A stretch of 41,897 bases of DNA, taken from the NCBI RefSeq assembly GCF_000090795.2, contig NW_003546396.1, forward strand, positions 17,269 through 59,165, read 5' to 3'. This document shows, piece by piece, positions 28,562 through 38,496 of the stretch (position 1 is its first letter; every line of letters begins with the position of its first letter). The translations under genes were made by a program, and so were the position numbers. A model generated the notes under the pieces. That model searched no databases. It worked only from the letters and a program-made list of their open reading frames with translations, and was not told the DNA's origin. Source of the stretch: Amphimedon queenslandica. Lineage: Eukaryota; Porifera; Demospongiae; Haplosclerida; Niphatidae.

Positions 28562-29680
28562 ATGGATGACAATGGCACAAATTGCAGACAACAATTTGAG
28601 ACACCGACTTTTGTAGCAATAGCAAGTTTGAGGGCAATGATGGGCAGTCTTTCACTTCTGGGATCTGTCTTTGTCATTTTCATTATCATGTACTTGAAGA
28701 AATATGTACTTTACACACAAAGGCTTGTGCTGTATCTCAGCATTACTGTAGGGCTTAATGCCATAGCAGTAATATCACAGGCAGGAGTGTATCTACCAAT
28801 GGAGAGTGAGGCTGTCAAGATCTACTGTCAGATATCAGGGTACCTCAGCCAAAGTACTGACTGGTCAGAGCTAGTAGCAATATGCTTGGTTACATTTGAT
28901 CTCTACCTCACAGCAGTTATGAATGTTAAATCAAAGAGAGAAGTCATACAGTTTCTGTTAATCTTTTTCCTCCCACTTGGAGTCAATCTACTGCCTTTTA
29001 TAGGTAGCAGTTACGGCCCTTCTGGTCCCTGGTGCTGGATAAAAACGTACAATGACGACTGTAGCAAATCACAATCGGGTAAAATATTTCAAATACTGCT
29101 GTGGTATGTACCAATTACTCTGATGATATTCTTTCTCATTATAACGTACATTGCTATTTATTATAAGCTACGTCAACAGAAGAAGCAGTACATTAGCTGT
29201 AGGAGTGAGAGCAATGCCTGCCTCATTCGTTTGAGACAAATGATTCAAAAAGAAATAAAACCGCTTGTTCTGTATCCAGTTCTATTCCTGTTCTTTAATT
29301 TCTTTACACTTTTAAATGGCCTGGCATCGCAATTCTACTCTGAGCCCATACGCACACTGTGGCTATTGGAAGCTTTAATCACTCCGTTTGTTGGTGTGGC
29401 TATAACACTAGTCTATACCCTTGATCCTGAGACAAGAAAAAGACTTCAAAAATGTGATCTTAGAACCGACTATCGAAATAGGGTACAAGCAAGGAAAAGG
29501 ATATTAGATTTCCCTTTATTAACTCCACCAAGATCTGATAGTAAACTTGACACATTAAAAAAGAAGGACTTAGAAAAGGCTAAAATGCTAAATGAGGAAC
29601 AGTTGACAAATGCTCAATCCTCACCTTACGTCAATCTACAGACACTTATTGACAATGATGATGAGAATAGTAACAAATAA
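28562..29680 (+). CDS. cAMP-receptor-like 7TM receptor 12
   Basis: 372 aa, the last receptor of the array. The N-terminus has NGT. Loop 1: LKKYVLYTQRLVLYL. TM3: IYCQISGYLSQSTDW. Loop 2: YGPSGPWCWIKT. TM7: FVGVAITLVYTLDPETRKRL, a good DPETRKRL match. The tail is Lys-rich (SKLDTLKKKDLEKAKMLNEE) and lacks the VREY motif, having RILDFPLLTPPRSDS in its place. Single exon. Downstream lies the satellite array and then CHD exon A on the other strand. Confidence 0.88.
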   Translation: MDDNGTNCRQQFETPTFVAIASLRAMMGSLSLLGSVFVIFIIMYLKKYVLYTQRLVLYLSITVGLNAIAVISQAGVYLPMESEAVKIYCQISGYLSQSTDWSELVAICLVTFDLYLTAVMNVKSKREVIQFLLIFFLPLGVNLLPFIGSSYGPSGPWCWIKTYNDDCSKSQSGKIFQILLWYVPITLMIFFLIITYIAIYYKLRQQKKQYISCRSESNACLIRLRQMIQKEIKPLVLYPVLFLFFNFFTLLNGLASQFYSEPIRTLWLLEALITPFVGVAITLVYTLDPETRKRLQKCDLRTDYRNRVQARKRILDFPLLTPPRSDSKLDTLKKKDLEKAKMLNEEQLTNAQSSPYVNLQTLIDNDDENSNK

Positions 29681-29989
29681 TTATAGAGTGAGAATAGTTT
29701 TGAGGTGAACTTGATGAATGAAAGTGTGATTGTTCGTATTTGAAGTAAAACAATTTTGAAAATAATCATAAAATACAAGAGTACCATTAAAACTAATACT
29801 GTAATACTGTACTGGGAGAGATTTAGGCATATTGCCAATAATAATTTTAGCTTAATAAGCTGCGATTTGCAGTCACGTGCCATATTGAGCATGCACAAAA
29901 TGGTCCAAACTAACACGGAACAATTAAGCAGATTTGACACAAAATCATACATCACATACTGTGGTATGGGGTATAGTACTAGTAGTACA

Positions 29990-30690
29990 GGGTAATTTCA
30001 GGAAATTGGCTCATTTTTAAAATGGCCATAACACAAGCAATTTTAGTTGGAATTGCTTCAAACTTTCTACACAGCATAAGGACATCAATATGCATCAAAA
30101 AATGTAATAAAAATTTGGGGTGATTTCAGAGCCATTTTTTTCAAAAAAACCATGGGCTATAGCCTTGGGTAACTTTCAAAAATTGACCATTTAAAAAATA
30201 CTTATAACTTGAAAAATTGAAGTCGGAATCAGTTCAATCTTTCTACACAGCATAAGGACATCAATATGCATCAAAAAATGTAATAAAATTTTTGGGTGAT
30301 TTTGGAGCCATTTTTTTGAAAAAACCATGGGCTATAGCCTTGGGTAACTTTCAAAAATTAACCATTAAAAAAAAATATTCATAACTTGAAAAATTGAAGT
30401 CGGAATCAGTTCAAACTTTCTACACAGCATAAGGACATCAATATGCATCAAAAAATGTAATAAAATTTTGGGGTGATTTTGGAGCCATTTTTTTCGAAAA
30501 AACCATGGGCTATAGCCTTGGGTAACTTTCAAAAATCAACCATTTAAAAAAAATACTCATAACTTGAAAAATTGAAGTCAGAATTAGTTCAAACTTTCTA
30601 CACAGCATAAGGACATCAATATGTATCAAAAAATGTAATAAAAATTTGGGGTGATTTTGGAGCTATTCTTTCGAAAAAACCATGGTACTT
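29990..30690 (+). repeat. ~178-bp satellite, four units, plus orientation
   Basis: CTTTCTACACAGCATAAGG recurs near 30062, 30239, 30417 and 30596, a spacing of ~178 bp, with AACCATGGGCTATAGCCTTG between. Units are more alike than in the 5715-6640 array. It sits in the receptor-hosting CHD intron, ~100 bases from the exon A donor. Confidence 0.9.
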
Positions 30691-30794
30691 ATAGATAATT
30701 CTGCATGCATAACACTGTGAGATTAATTAACAAATGATAATAAAACAAAGACAATATTTATTAATGCAAGCACAACAATACAATAAATCCTAAC

Positions 30795-30969
30795 CTTTAT
30801 TAACTGGGCATGTCTCAACTCTTCTCTCTTCTGCTGCTTGAGGTAGGCATTGACCAATCTTCTTGATCTTGTGTTTATTTCTGCTAATGATGGCCAGATG
30901 TACTGCTCTGTGCTCTGAGATAACTGAACTGCTGGTATCACTAACATTGCAGCTGTGGATGCCCTTGTC
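30795..30969 (-). CDS. CHD6-9-like exon A
   Basis: Acceptor TTTGATAG|GACAAGG and donor ATAAAG|GTTAGG. One base completes a split codon, then 58 codons follow. The protein contains STEQYIWPSLAEINTRSRRL, AYLKQQKREELRHAQLIK and, upstream, TAAMLVIPAVQLSQ. It matches the CHD7/8/9 segment WP…L..RLRRLVTAYQR..KRE.L just before the charged helix and SANT-like region. It therefore joins exon B across 20.6 kb. The 2-base overhang of the preceding exon was not found in the window. Confidence 0.85.
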
Positions 30970-31336
30970 CTATCAAATAAAACAAAATTTAAAATTTTTA
31001 AATGTAATGTAGTAGTAAGCAATCACAGGATACTTACAAAGATAAATTTATTAGAAGTGACAAAAATATAAACAATATGAACATCATGTTACAGTAATTT
31101 ATACTGTTCCATATGGTAAACCATGTGAAGAACTATAGCATGGGCTATAAACAGGTTAATGTTGTCATAGCAATGATATTAATTCAATGTTAGTGTTATG
31201 AGAGATCATAACAAGGCATGTTATTCAAGGAATAGAAAGATAAATACTTAAAAATAGCTAGCACTACAAAATAAACTAACAAAAACTTAACATAATGTGA
31301 ACTGGTATATGACATAGCACAATATAATTGTAACAG
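30970..31336. other. CHD intron / POT 3' flank, no gene seen
   Basis: AT-rich spacer between CHD exon A and the stop of the first POT-like gene, both on the minus strand. No upstream CHD exon was recognised. Confidence 0.5.
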
Positions 31337-32833
31337 TTATGTATAGAAACTGCCAGTCCTTCTGTTATATTGTTCCTCTTGTTCCATGTATCTCTGATAA
31401 TGATCATCAACTATCTGAACAATATTAACTTCATTCTCTCTCACACGATACTTGTAACGTTTAGCCAGTATCACAAACACTATCAGTATGATAAGAACTA
31501 GTACACTCTTTGTTATATAATAATAGAGGCTAGTACACAAATATTTAGATTCACATTCAAATGGAAATTTAATCGCAATAGTAACCAGATAACCAATGCC
31601 CCAAGAAGAATACCAAAAACCTAACATTACTCCTCTAGCATGAACTGGAGCTTGAGCTACAGTGAACTCCAATGATGTGGGAAGTACGAAAAGGAATGCA
31701 AGAGCATTTAAAAACTGTGGGAAGAGAAACAGTAAATTATAAACAGAACTTTCGTTGGGAGATATTTTAATACCAATAATATTAGAGACTATAGAAATGA
31801 AAGCAAAAAACAATCCAATGGCCATTCTAGTGAGCATACTGGGGATATATTTGTATAGACAAGCCTTAATTAAACAGAGATACACTAGTAATAAGAGAAG
31901 AGAAATGATGAAATATCCTAGCCCAGAAAGAATAAAACATGACATGAAAGAGACTTCACCAAGAACCCAGTTGTGATCGTTACCGCATGTGAATCCAAAA
32001 ATTGCCAAAAATAATGGTAGCATGCGAAAGATTGTCTTCACATCTTCTACCTCTTCCTCTGTGAATGGTCCACCATATTTATCCTTACCCAGGTCTAGTC
32101 TTGAAGGAGCCTCTTCCTCCCAGTAGGTCAGAGCACTACGATTCTGAGGATACTTGTGCTTCCTGGCATAACACAATACTCTAACTATCAGTTTGATGGG
32201 ATTCTTGATCAGTGATACGTTCTCCAGTTTGTGTTTGAGGAATGAATGAGACACCAGTACAAGAGATACAAGAAGACCAGATGTTAAATAAACAGTCAAA
32301 TTAAAGAACTGACCATCAAGAGAACATCGTAATAAAAAATAGCACATTGGTACAAGAGGAACTGAAACACAATTTGAGAATATGATAGTATTTAGTTCAT
32401 CAGCTGATGATCCAATTACTTGATCAATATTATATTGAAGTATGTTGGATTTAAAACTTGTATAGCCTGCAAAATGAACTACATAAGCAACAGAAAAGAT
32501 AATCCAGAAGATAAAAAGTGGGCACCCTAACATATCTACAATAAATCCAATTCCTATTACAATCCATGATATAAAACACAATACTATACCAATCAGTATA
32601 GCCTTGTATCTTCCAATCCATACATCAGCTAACAGACCAAATAAAGGGCAAGATATATACCCAAGACATATAAGTATCAAAAAACCATACTTGTACCAGC
32701 TAGCAGGATGAGAGTGAGTGATGTAGATGTTGGTAGAAAGATTAATCAATTGATTATTGGAATATATTAGGTACTGCCATGACAAAACCAATACAAATGA
32801 AGGAGAAGAGAAGACAGAATTTTTCCAGGCCAT
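31337..32833 (-). CDS. SLC15/POT-like (PTR2 family) carrier 1
   Basis: 498 aa from the ATG at 32833 (an in-frame stop lies just upstream), single exon, ~11-12 hydrophobic segments. Family signatures: LLADVWIGRYKAILIG near residues 67-82, QYNIDQ near 133-138, a long cytoplasmic loop (~196-275) with RSALTYWEEEAPSRLDLGKD and KYGGPFTEEEVEDVKT as in SLC15A3/A4-type proteins, and SLEFTVAQAPVHARGVMLG near 387-405 (PTR signature region). The tail is RVRENEVNIVQIVDDHYQRY. The family carries di/tripeptides or nitrate with protons, but the TM1 ExxER proton-coupling motif is absent (SFVLVLSWQYLIYSN). This copy is the most divergent of the array. Substrate unknown. Confidence 0.82.
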   Translation of the reverse strand: MAWKNSVFSSPSFVLVLSWQYLIYSNNQLINLSTNIYITHSHPASWYKYGFLILICLGYISCPLFGLLADVWIGRYKAILIGIVLCFISWIVIGIGFIVDMLGCPLFIFWIIFSVAYVVHFAGYTSFKSNILQYNIDQVIGSSADELNTIIFSNCVSVPLVPMCYFLLRCSLDGQFFNLTVYLTSGLLVSLVLVSHSFLKHKLENVSLIKNPIKLIVRVLCYARKHKYPQNRSALTYWEEEAPSRLDLGKDKYGGPFTEEEVEDVKTIFRMLPLFLAIFGFTCGNDHNWVLGEVSFMSCFILSGLGYFIISLLLLLVYLCLIKACLYKYIPSMLTRMAIGLFFAFISIVSNIIGIKISPNESSVYNLLFLFPQFLNALAFLFVLPTSLEFTVAQAPVHARGVMLGFWYSSWGIGYLVTIAIKFPFECESKYLCTSLYYYITKSVLVLIILIVFVILAKRYKYRVRENEVNIVQIVDDHYQRYMEQEEQYNRRTGSFYT

Positions 32834-33309
32834 GATTGAACTTCATAGGGAACAGATGTGAAAGGATTTCATTGGCAGCAATGCGTTGTCGTCCTGTTAT
32901 GCTTGCATGAGTAGTGATTTAAATAAACAATAAGCACAAAGATAAAAGAAAATATTGTATTGGATCATTGACATTGGCAATACTATATCAAGAGTGATAT
33001 GAACAACAATGAAATATATATACATATATAATGTTTTAAATATAATGAGACAAACTTTCTATACTGCATCTTGTATAAAGAAACTTAAGTATTAAGTATT
33101 GTGTAAATGTGTGATAATAGTTGATGTATTTCTAATCATGGCTATATGGACAATTGATACATGTTCAAAGACATGTCATTTCTCAGAAAATTACAAGACA
33201 TCAGTAAATGTAATAAACAAGTTCAATTTGCCAAAAAATTAGAGTATAACAAAAACATAAAATTTTGGTATTGCAGGACTAAAAATAAAATGTGAAACAA
33301 AAATGAGAG
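32834..33309. other. intergenic between POT-like genes 1 and 2
   Basis: AT-rich. No gene or clear element seen. Confidence 0.5.
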
Positions 33310-34821
33310 CTAATAACTTAAAATACTAAACTCATCACTATCATGACCATTACGCTCCTCTTGTTCCATGTATCTCTGATAATGATCATCAACTATCTGA
33401 ACAATATTAACTTCATTCTCTCTCACACGAAACTTGTAACGTTTAGCCAGTATCACAAACACTATCAGTATGATAAGAACTAGTACACTCTTTGTTATAT
33501 AATAATAGAAACTAGTATATATGTATTGACTCTCACAAGCAAATGGAAACTTGACAGTGAAATTAATGAAAAGGCCAATGCCCCAACAAGCATACCACAA
33601 TCCAACCATCACTCCTCTCATGTGTACTGGAGACTGAGCTACTGTAAACTCCAGTGATACTGGATACACAAAAATGTAAGAAAAGGCCTGAATAGTTTCT
33701 GGAATAAAAAGAAACTTACCAAAACTGCTTATGTCGGGATGAGACCTATCAATGACAAATATGATCACTTTAGAAACTATAACAATGAAAGCAAGGAAGA
33801 TACCAACACTCATTCTAGTCAGCATACTCGGAATATACTTGTAGAAACAAACTCTGATAAAGAATAAATAAACTAACATTAGAATGACTGAACAAAAACG
33901 GTAGTGAGAATCTGTTACTGCTAAGCAAGTTGTTAATGTAAAACTCTTAACAGCAGACCAATAGGTATCATCACTGAGAATAAAAGCAAGGAAACCAATG
34001 AATAATGGTAGCATACGAAATACTGTCTTCACATCTTCTACCTCTTCCTCTGTAAATGGTCCACCATATTTATCCTTACCCAGATCTAGTCTTGAAGGAG
34101 CCTCTTCCTCCCAGTAGGTCAGAGCACTACGATTCTCAGGATACTTGTGCTTCCTGGCATAACACAATACTCTAACTATCAGTTTGATGGGATTCTTGAT
34201 GAGTGATATGTTCTCCAGTTTGTGTTTCAAGAATGAATGAGACACCAGTACAAGAGATACAGATACACCTGATGCTATGAAAGTGATGATGATAAAATAC
34301 TTACTACTATAAAATAAGCATTGAAGAAGGTAAAAGATTGAAGCCACAAGTGGTTCAGATAGCATATGCCAGTATATGACAAAATTCAGTTCATCAGCTG
34401 AAGCTCCAACAAGTTGATCAATGTTATACTGAATAATGTTAGCAGTGAAACTGGAGTAACCACAAAAGTGTGTAATGTATGCAATACTATAAAAACTCCA
34501 TAAAACTGCTTCAAAGACAACGTTATTCACAACAATTAGTCCAATTCCTAATATGATCCATGACATAAAGCACAATACTATACCAATCAGTATAGCTTTG
34601 TATCTTCCAATCCATACATCAGCTAACAGACCAAGAAAAGGGAAAGAGCAATAGCCAAAGCAATATATAAAGACAAAACCATACTTATACCAAGTGGCAG
34701 GAGCAGCTTCAGTAGCAAATATACCAGTGAAACGACTAAACAAGAAATAATGAGTGTATATGAGGAAGTTCCATAAGAGAACCAAGACTGCTGGAGGAGA
34801 TATGAGAAGAAACGGCTGCAT
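33310..34821 (-). CDS. SLC15/POT-like carrier 2
   Basis: 503 aa from the ATG at 34821 (MQPFLLISPPAVLVLLWNFL); the frame runs a little further through a TTG and residues resembling carrier 4. It has the LLADVWIGRYKA, QYNIDQLVGASADE, KYGGPFTEEEVEDVKT and SLEFTVAQSPVHMRGVMVG signatures. The N-terminal half and the 5' flank are closest to carrier 4 (38497-40017). The C-terminus differs from carriers 3-5: EERNGHDSDEFSILSY replaces their Asp/Ser tail. TM1 lacks ExxER. Confidence 0.83.
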   Translation of the reverse strand: MQPFLLISPPAVLVLLWNFLIYTHYFLFSRFTGIFATEAAPATWYKYGFVFIYCFGYCSFPFLGLLADVWIGRYKAILIGIVLCFMSWIILGIGLIVVNNVVFEAVLWSFYSIAYITHFCGYSSFTANIIQYNIDQLVGASADELNFVIYWHMLSEPLVASIFYLLQCLFYSSKYFIIITFIASGVSVSLVLVSHSFLKHKLENISLIKNPIKLIVRVLCYARKHKYPENRSALTYWEEEAPSRLDLGKDKYGGPFTEEEVEDVKTVFRMLPLFIGFLAFILSDDTYWSAVKSFTLTTCLAVTDSHYRFCSVILMLVYLFFIRVCFYKYIPSMLTRMSVGIFLAFIVIVSKVIIFVIDRSHPDISSFGKFLFIPETIQAFSYIFVYPVSLEFTVAQSPVHMRGVMVGLWYACWGIGLFINFTVKFPFACESQYIYTSFYYYITKSVLVLIILIVFVILAKRYKFRVRENEVNIVQIVDDHYQRYMEQEERNGHDSDEFSILSY

Positions 34822-36011
34822 TTTCCTCAAAATGTAAGCAGCAATACGAGCTGAATTGATATTACTGAAGTAAATGAAAGTGATTAAGCCTCAAAAAACA
34901 GTTGCCTACATAGGCTATTGTGTTTGTAGAATTAATATTGTGGTAGCATTACTTTTTAATATAAAAACAAATGATAGGGACTAGTTAAACAATAACACAG
35001 GAATAAGAAAGACAATGAAGATACATTAAGAGTCAATGATATAATTACAATTATAAGGAAAGAAAGAGGATACTGAGTGACTACTTACATAATGACTGTC
35101 ATTCACAATCCTAGCCTATCAATAAAACACTGACAAATAAGGTAATATTAATATCATCAACAAGTGAAATTAGCAGAGTCAAATCCTTACTAATACATCA
35201 AAACACTAAATTAGTAAATCAAATAAAAAGTTAACCAAATACAGTTACATAATAATTATTATTAAATAGCAAAAGTTAGAAATAAGAATAAGTTGTTATA
35301 ATCTTTTGCTGATTTCGGGTTTTGTAAAGATTTGGCAAAAATTTAAGATTAGGCAAAATCTAACTAATACAATACAATACTAGCCCAAACAGATGTGATT
35401 TGCACAAATGAAATCCAACATAAAAATGATATTGGGTAGATCTGCAAAATTTAATCTCTTCACTATACGGTAATCATAAACAGCATCATAGCTGCCAATG
35501 GTTTCTTTTCCTAACTTTTGACGTTATTATGACCATTTCAAGATGTTCCATTAGTTTACCAGTTTTATCAATGTTGTTGGTATATCTACATGCACACAAA
35601 ACCCCATCAGACCATCAGGTGTGATTATATACAGGCTAATAAAGTTAATGAAATAGCTCTTTTAACATTCAAAACTGACTGTCTAGAGGATATTAATAAG
35701 TGAATAAAATGGTTTCGTTTGTATGCATGCAGTGAAAAATAATGACTGTCATTTGAAAGCATAAGAATCCTACTTAGTAACGATACCACATTACTAATAA
35801 TAAATACACTAAAATAATCTTAGTCGCTATATACAAATTGTAATGACATTTTAAGTAGTTTAATGATTACACATAACTTGAAAACAATGACAGGAATATG
35901 AAAGATAAATTAAAAACAAAAACACACCTTAACAAAAACTAAATTAATAATTAATACTATAGTGAACTTAAGAACATTAATAAAATTTTAATTCTTTATT
36001 AGTACATACAG
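34822..36011. other. duplicated intergenic segment between POT-like genes 2 and 3
   Basis: Large parts are repeated at 37740-38490 and 40018-41162, for example TTTACCAGTTTTATCAATGT near 35555, 38086 and 40746. It holds promoters and 3' flanks but no ORF I believe. No CHD exon was recognised. Confidence 0.65.
35995..36000 (-). terminator. poly(A) signal of POT-like gene 3
   Basis: AATAAA on the minus strand, ~12 bases after the stop. Equivalent signals follow genes 4 (38480-38485) and 5 (41146-41151). Confidence 0.5.
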
Positions 36012-37583
36012 TCAATCACTGGAGAAGTCACTGTCAGTGTCACTACCAAATTGTTCCCTTTGATTCAGGTATCTCTGATAATGATCATCAACTATCTGAA
36101 CAATATTAACTTCATTCTCTCTCACACGATACTTGTAACGTTTAGCCAGTATCACAAACACTATCAGTATGATAAGAACTAGTACACTCTTTGTTATATA
36201 ATAATAGAAACTAGTACATATGTATTGACTCTCACAATCAAATGGAAACTTGAGAGTCGTATTAATGAGATAACCAAGCCCCCAAGCAGTAGCATACCAC
36301 AATCCAACCATCACTCCTCTCATGTGTACTGGAGACTGAGCTACTGTAAACTCCAGTGATACTGGATACACAAGAATAAAAGAGAGACTTTGGATAGTTT
36401 GTGGAATAAAGAGCAATTTACCAAAGTTGTTGATGTCAGGATGAGACCTCTCAATGACAAATATGATCACTTTAGAAACAGTAGCAATGAAAGCAAGGAA
36501 GATACCAACACTCATTCTAGTCAGCATACTCGGAATATACTTGTAGAAACAAACTCTGATAAAGAATAAATAAACTAACATTAGAATGACTAAACATAAA
36601 GAATATATAGAGTCTGTAACTGCAAAACAAGTTGGTAATGTAAAACTATCAACAGCAGACCAATAGTAGTCATCACTGACACCAATAGCAACAAAACCAA
36701 TGAATAATGGTAGCATACGAAATATTGTCTTCACATCTTCTACCTCTTCCTCTGTGAATGGTCCACCATATTTATCCTTACCCAGGTCTAGTCTTGAAGG
36801 AGCCTCTTCCTCCCAGTAGGTCAGAGCACTACGATTCTCAGGATACTTGTGCTTCCTGGCATAACACAATACTCTAACTATCAGTTTGATGGGATTCTTG
36901 ATCAGTGATATGTTCTCCAGTTTGTGTTTGAAGAATGAATGAGACACCAGTACAAGAGATGCAGATACACCTGATGCTATGAAAGTGATCATGATAAAAT
37001 ACTTACTACTATAAAATAAGCATTGAAGAAGGTAAAAAAGAAAGTGCACAAGTGGTTCAGATAGTATATGCCAGTATATGACAGAATTGAGTTCATCAGC
37101 TGAAACTCCAACAAGTTGATCAATGTTATACTGAATGATGTTAGCAGTGAAACTACAAAAACCACTGAACTGAAAGACACATGCAAAACTATAAATACTA
37201 TACAGCACTGTTTTAGAGGCAAGGTAGCTATCGACAATAAATCCAATTCCTATTATAATCCATGATATAAAACACAATACTATACCAATCAGTATAGCTT
37301 TGTATCTTCCAATCCATACATCAGCTAACAGACCAAGGAAAGGGAAAGAAAGCCAACCTGAGCATGTCAAAAAAACAAAGCCATACCTATACCAGGCGGT
37401 AGGAACAATTTCATCTGAAGACCCACCAATAAAACGACTTATTAAAAAATACTGGGCAAACATAAGGTAGTTCCACAATAGAACCAAAACTGCTGAAGGA
37501 GAAATACAAATAAAAGGTTGCCATTTCTTTGCTAAATAAGTAGCCATAGCTGTGGTTTTAATACTACAGAACAAAAAATTCAT
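36012..37583 (-). CDS. SLC15/POT-like carrier 3
   Basis: 523 aa from the ATG at 37583; an ATG at 37547 (MATYLAKKWQPF) aligns better with carriers 2 and 4 and may be the true start. Signatures: LLADVWIGRYKA, QYNIDQLVGVSADE, RSALTYWEEEAPSRLDLGKD, SLEFTVAQSPVHMRGVMVG. The tail is acidic and Ser-rich (FGSDTDSDFSSD), with likely CK2 sites. Its closest relative is the partial carrier 5. TM1 (AVLVLLWNYLMFAQYFLISR) has no ExxER. Single exon, probably an endomembrane or plasma-membrane carrier. Confidence 0.83.
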   Translation of the reverse strand: MNFLFCSIKTTAMATYLAKKWQPFICISPSAVLVLLWNYLMFAQYFLISRFIGGSSDEIVPTAWYRYGFVFLTCSGWLSFPFLGLLADVWIGRYKAILIGIVLCFISWIIIGIGFIVDSYLASKTVLYSIYSFACVFQFSGFCSFTANIIQYNIDQLVGVSADELNSVIYWHILSEPLVHFLFYLLQCLFYSSKYFIMITFIASGVSASLVLVSHSFFKHKLENISLIKNPIKLIVRVLCYARKHKYPENRSALTYWEEEAPSRLDLGKDKYGGPFTEEEVEDVKTIFRMLPLFIGFVAIGVSDDYYWSAVDSFTLPTCFAVTDSIYSLCLVILMLVYLFFIRVCFYKYIPSMLTRMSVGIFLAFIATVSKVIIFVIERSHPDINNFGKLLFIPQTIQSLSFILVYPVSLEFTVAQSPVHMRGVMVGLWYATAWGLGYLINTTLKFPFDCESQYICTSFYYYITKSVLVLIILIVFVILAKRYKYRVRENEVNIVQIVDDHYQRYLNQREQFGSDTDSDFSSD

Positions 37584-38496
37584 GTATAGAGTTCAGGCTA
37601 AAAAGCAAAGCATGGTGAGTTTCAATAAGGGGTATCTAATCAATGCACTGTTATAACAGCAGCACTCAAAAAGGAAGCAAAACAATAACCAATATATATA
37701 TGAACACATGATTATGAACTGTAAACAAAACAATTAAATTAAAGGTTGACCAAAAGAATTACATATTAATTGCTTTGGCTTTATTGTTAGAAATAAGAAT
37801 AATTTGTCATGGCTTAAAGCTAACTTTTGCTGATTTTGTTTTTTTTTGCGATTCACAAAATTAAAATTAGACAAAGTCTAGCTGATATGATACAAGATGG
37901 CGGAATGATTTGATTTTACACAAATTAAATCCATAAAATGATTTTGGGTGAATTCAAGTTGAAAAGCTTTAATCCCTCAAAAGTTTTCTACTATATGATA
38001 ATCATGGACAGCATAATTGCTGCCACTGCTTTCTTTCCTAACTTGTGATGTTATTATTACCATTTCAAAATGTTCCTTTAGTTTACCAGTTTTATCAATG
38101 TTGTTGGTGTATCTATATGCACACAAAACCCCATTAGACTACCAGGTGTGATTATGGCTAATAAAGTTAATGAAGTTCCTCTTTTAACATTCAAAATTGA
38201 CTTTATAGAGGACATTAATAAGTGAATAAAATGGTTCCATTTGTATGCAGTGAAAAATAATGACTGTAATGTGAAAGCACAATAATGAATACATAAAAGT
38301 AACCATTAGTCACTGTATACAAAGTTAATGTAATGATATTTTAAGTAGCTCAATGACATACATAACTTAATAATAATAACAGGATAAGAAAGATAAATTT
38401 AAAACAGAAACACACCTTATTTACAAACTGAATAGATCCTTAATGCTATAGTGAACTTAAAAACAAAAATTTTAAATTATTTATTAGAACATACTA
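37584..38496. other. duplicated intergenic segment between POT-like genes 3 and 4
   Basis: Related to 34822-36011 and 40018-41162 over most of its right part. AATAAA on the minus strand at 38480-38485 serves gene 4. No gene seen. Confidence 0.6.

Larger units (their letters stand above)
10176..30794 (-). other. 20,619-bp CHD intron hosting the receptor gene array
   Basis: The donor AAG|GTTAGG is at 30795/30794 and the acceptor CACAG|GAG is at 10176/10175. Both flanking exons are phase 0. Twelve intact 7TM genes and one broken copy lie inside on the opposite strand. A four-unit satellite array sits beside the donor end. Confidence 0.82.
4308..30969 (-). other. CHD6/7/8/9-type (kismet-like) chromatin remodeller gene, 3' half
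   Basis: Ten exons (A-J) can be joined with GT-AG junctions and compatible phases. In order they encode the following: a helix-rich segment (YIWPSLAEINTRSRRLV, KREELRHAQLIK); a SANT-like segment (KWSKREEQDFGRIVSYFG and LANLGKKTDDRLTLYFHDF, then KEMCRRV); a SLIDE-like segment (DPVTEDKAIKCLQRLDLL, then ILPHPQFDELIKLC); then HWWIPDTHDRDLLKGVAKHG, YNDPELSFL, and GWPKEKAVAIRISRIIFAF. These match the order known in CHD7/8/9: RREEQDFYRVVSTFGV, then KKTDESL..YF..F..MCRRV, EPITEERA, PEWW, HDRDLL..AAKHG, NDPELSFL and PVWPK. These nuclear proteins slide nucleosomes using a SNF2 helicase. The chromo and helicase domains are not in the window and should lie to the right. No BRK domain is visible. Confidence 0.85.

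Noticed and set aside
29626-29995. ORFs on both strands after receptor 12
   Set aside because: AT-rich, no similarity, and they run into the satellite array.
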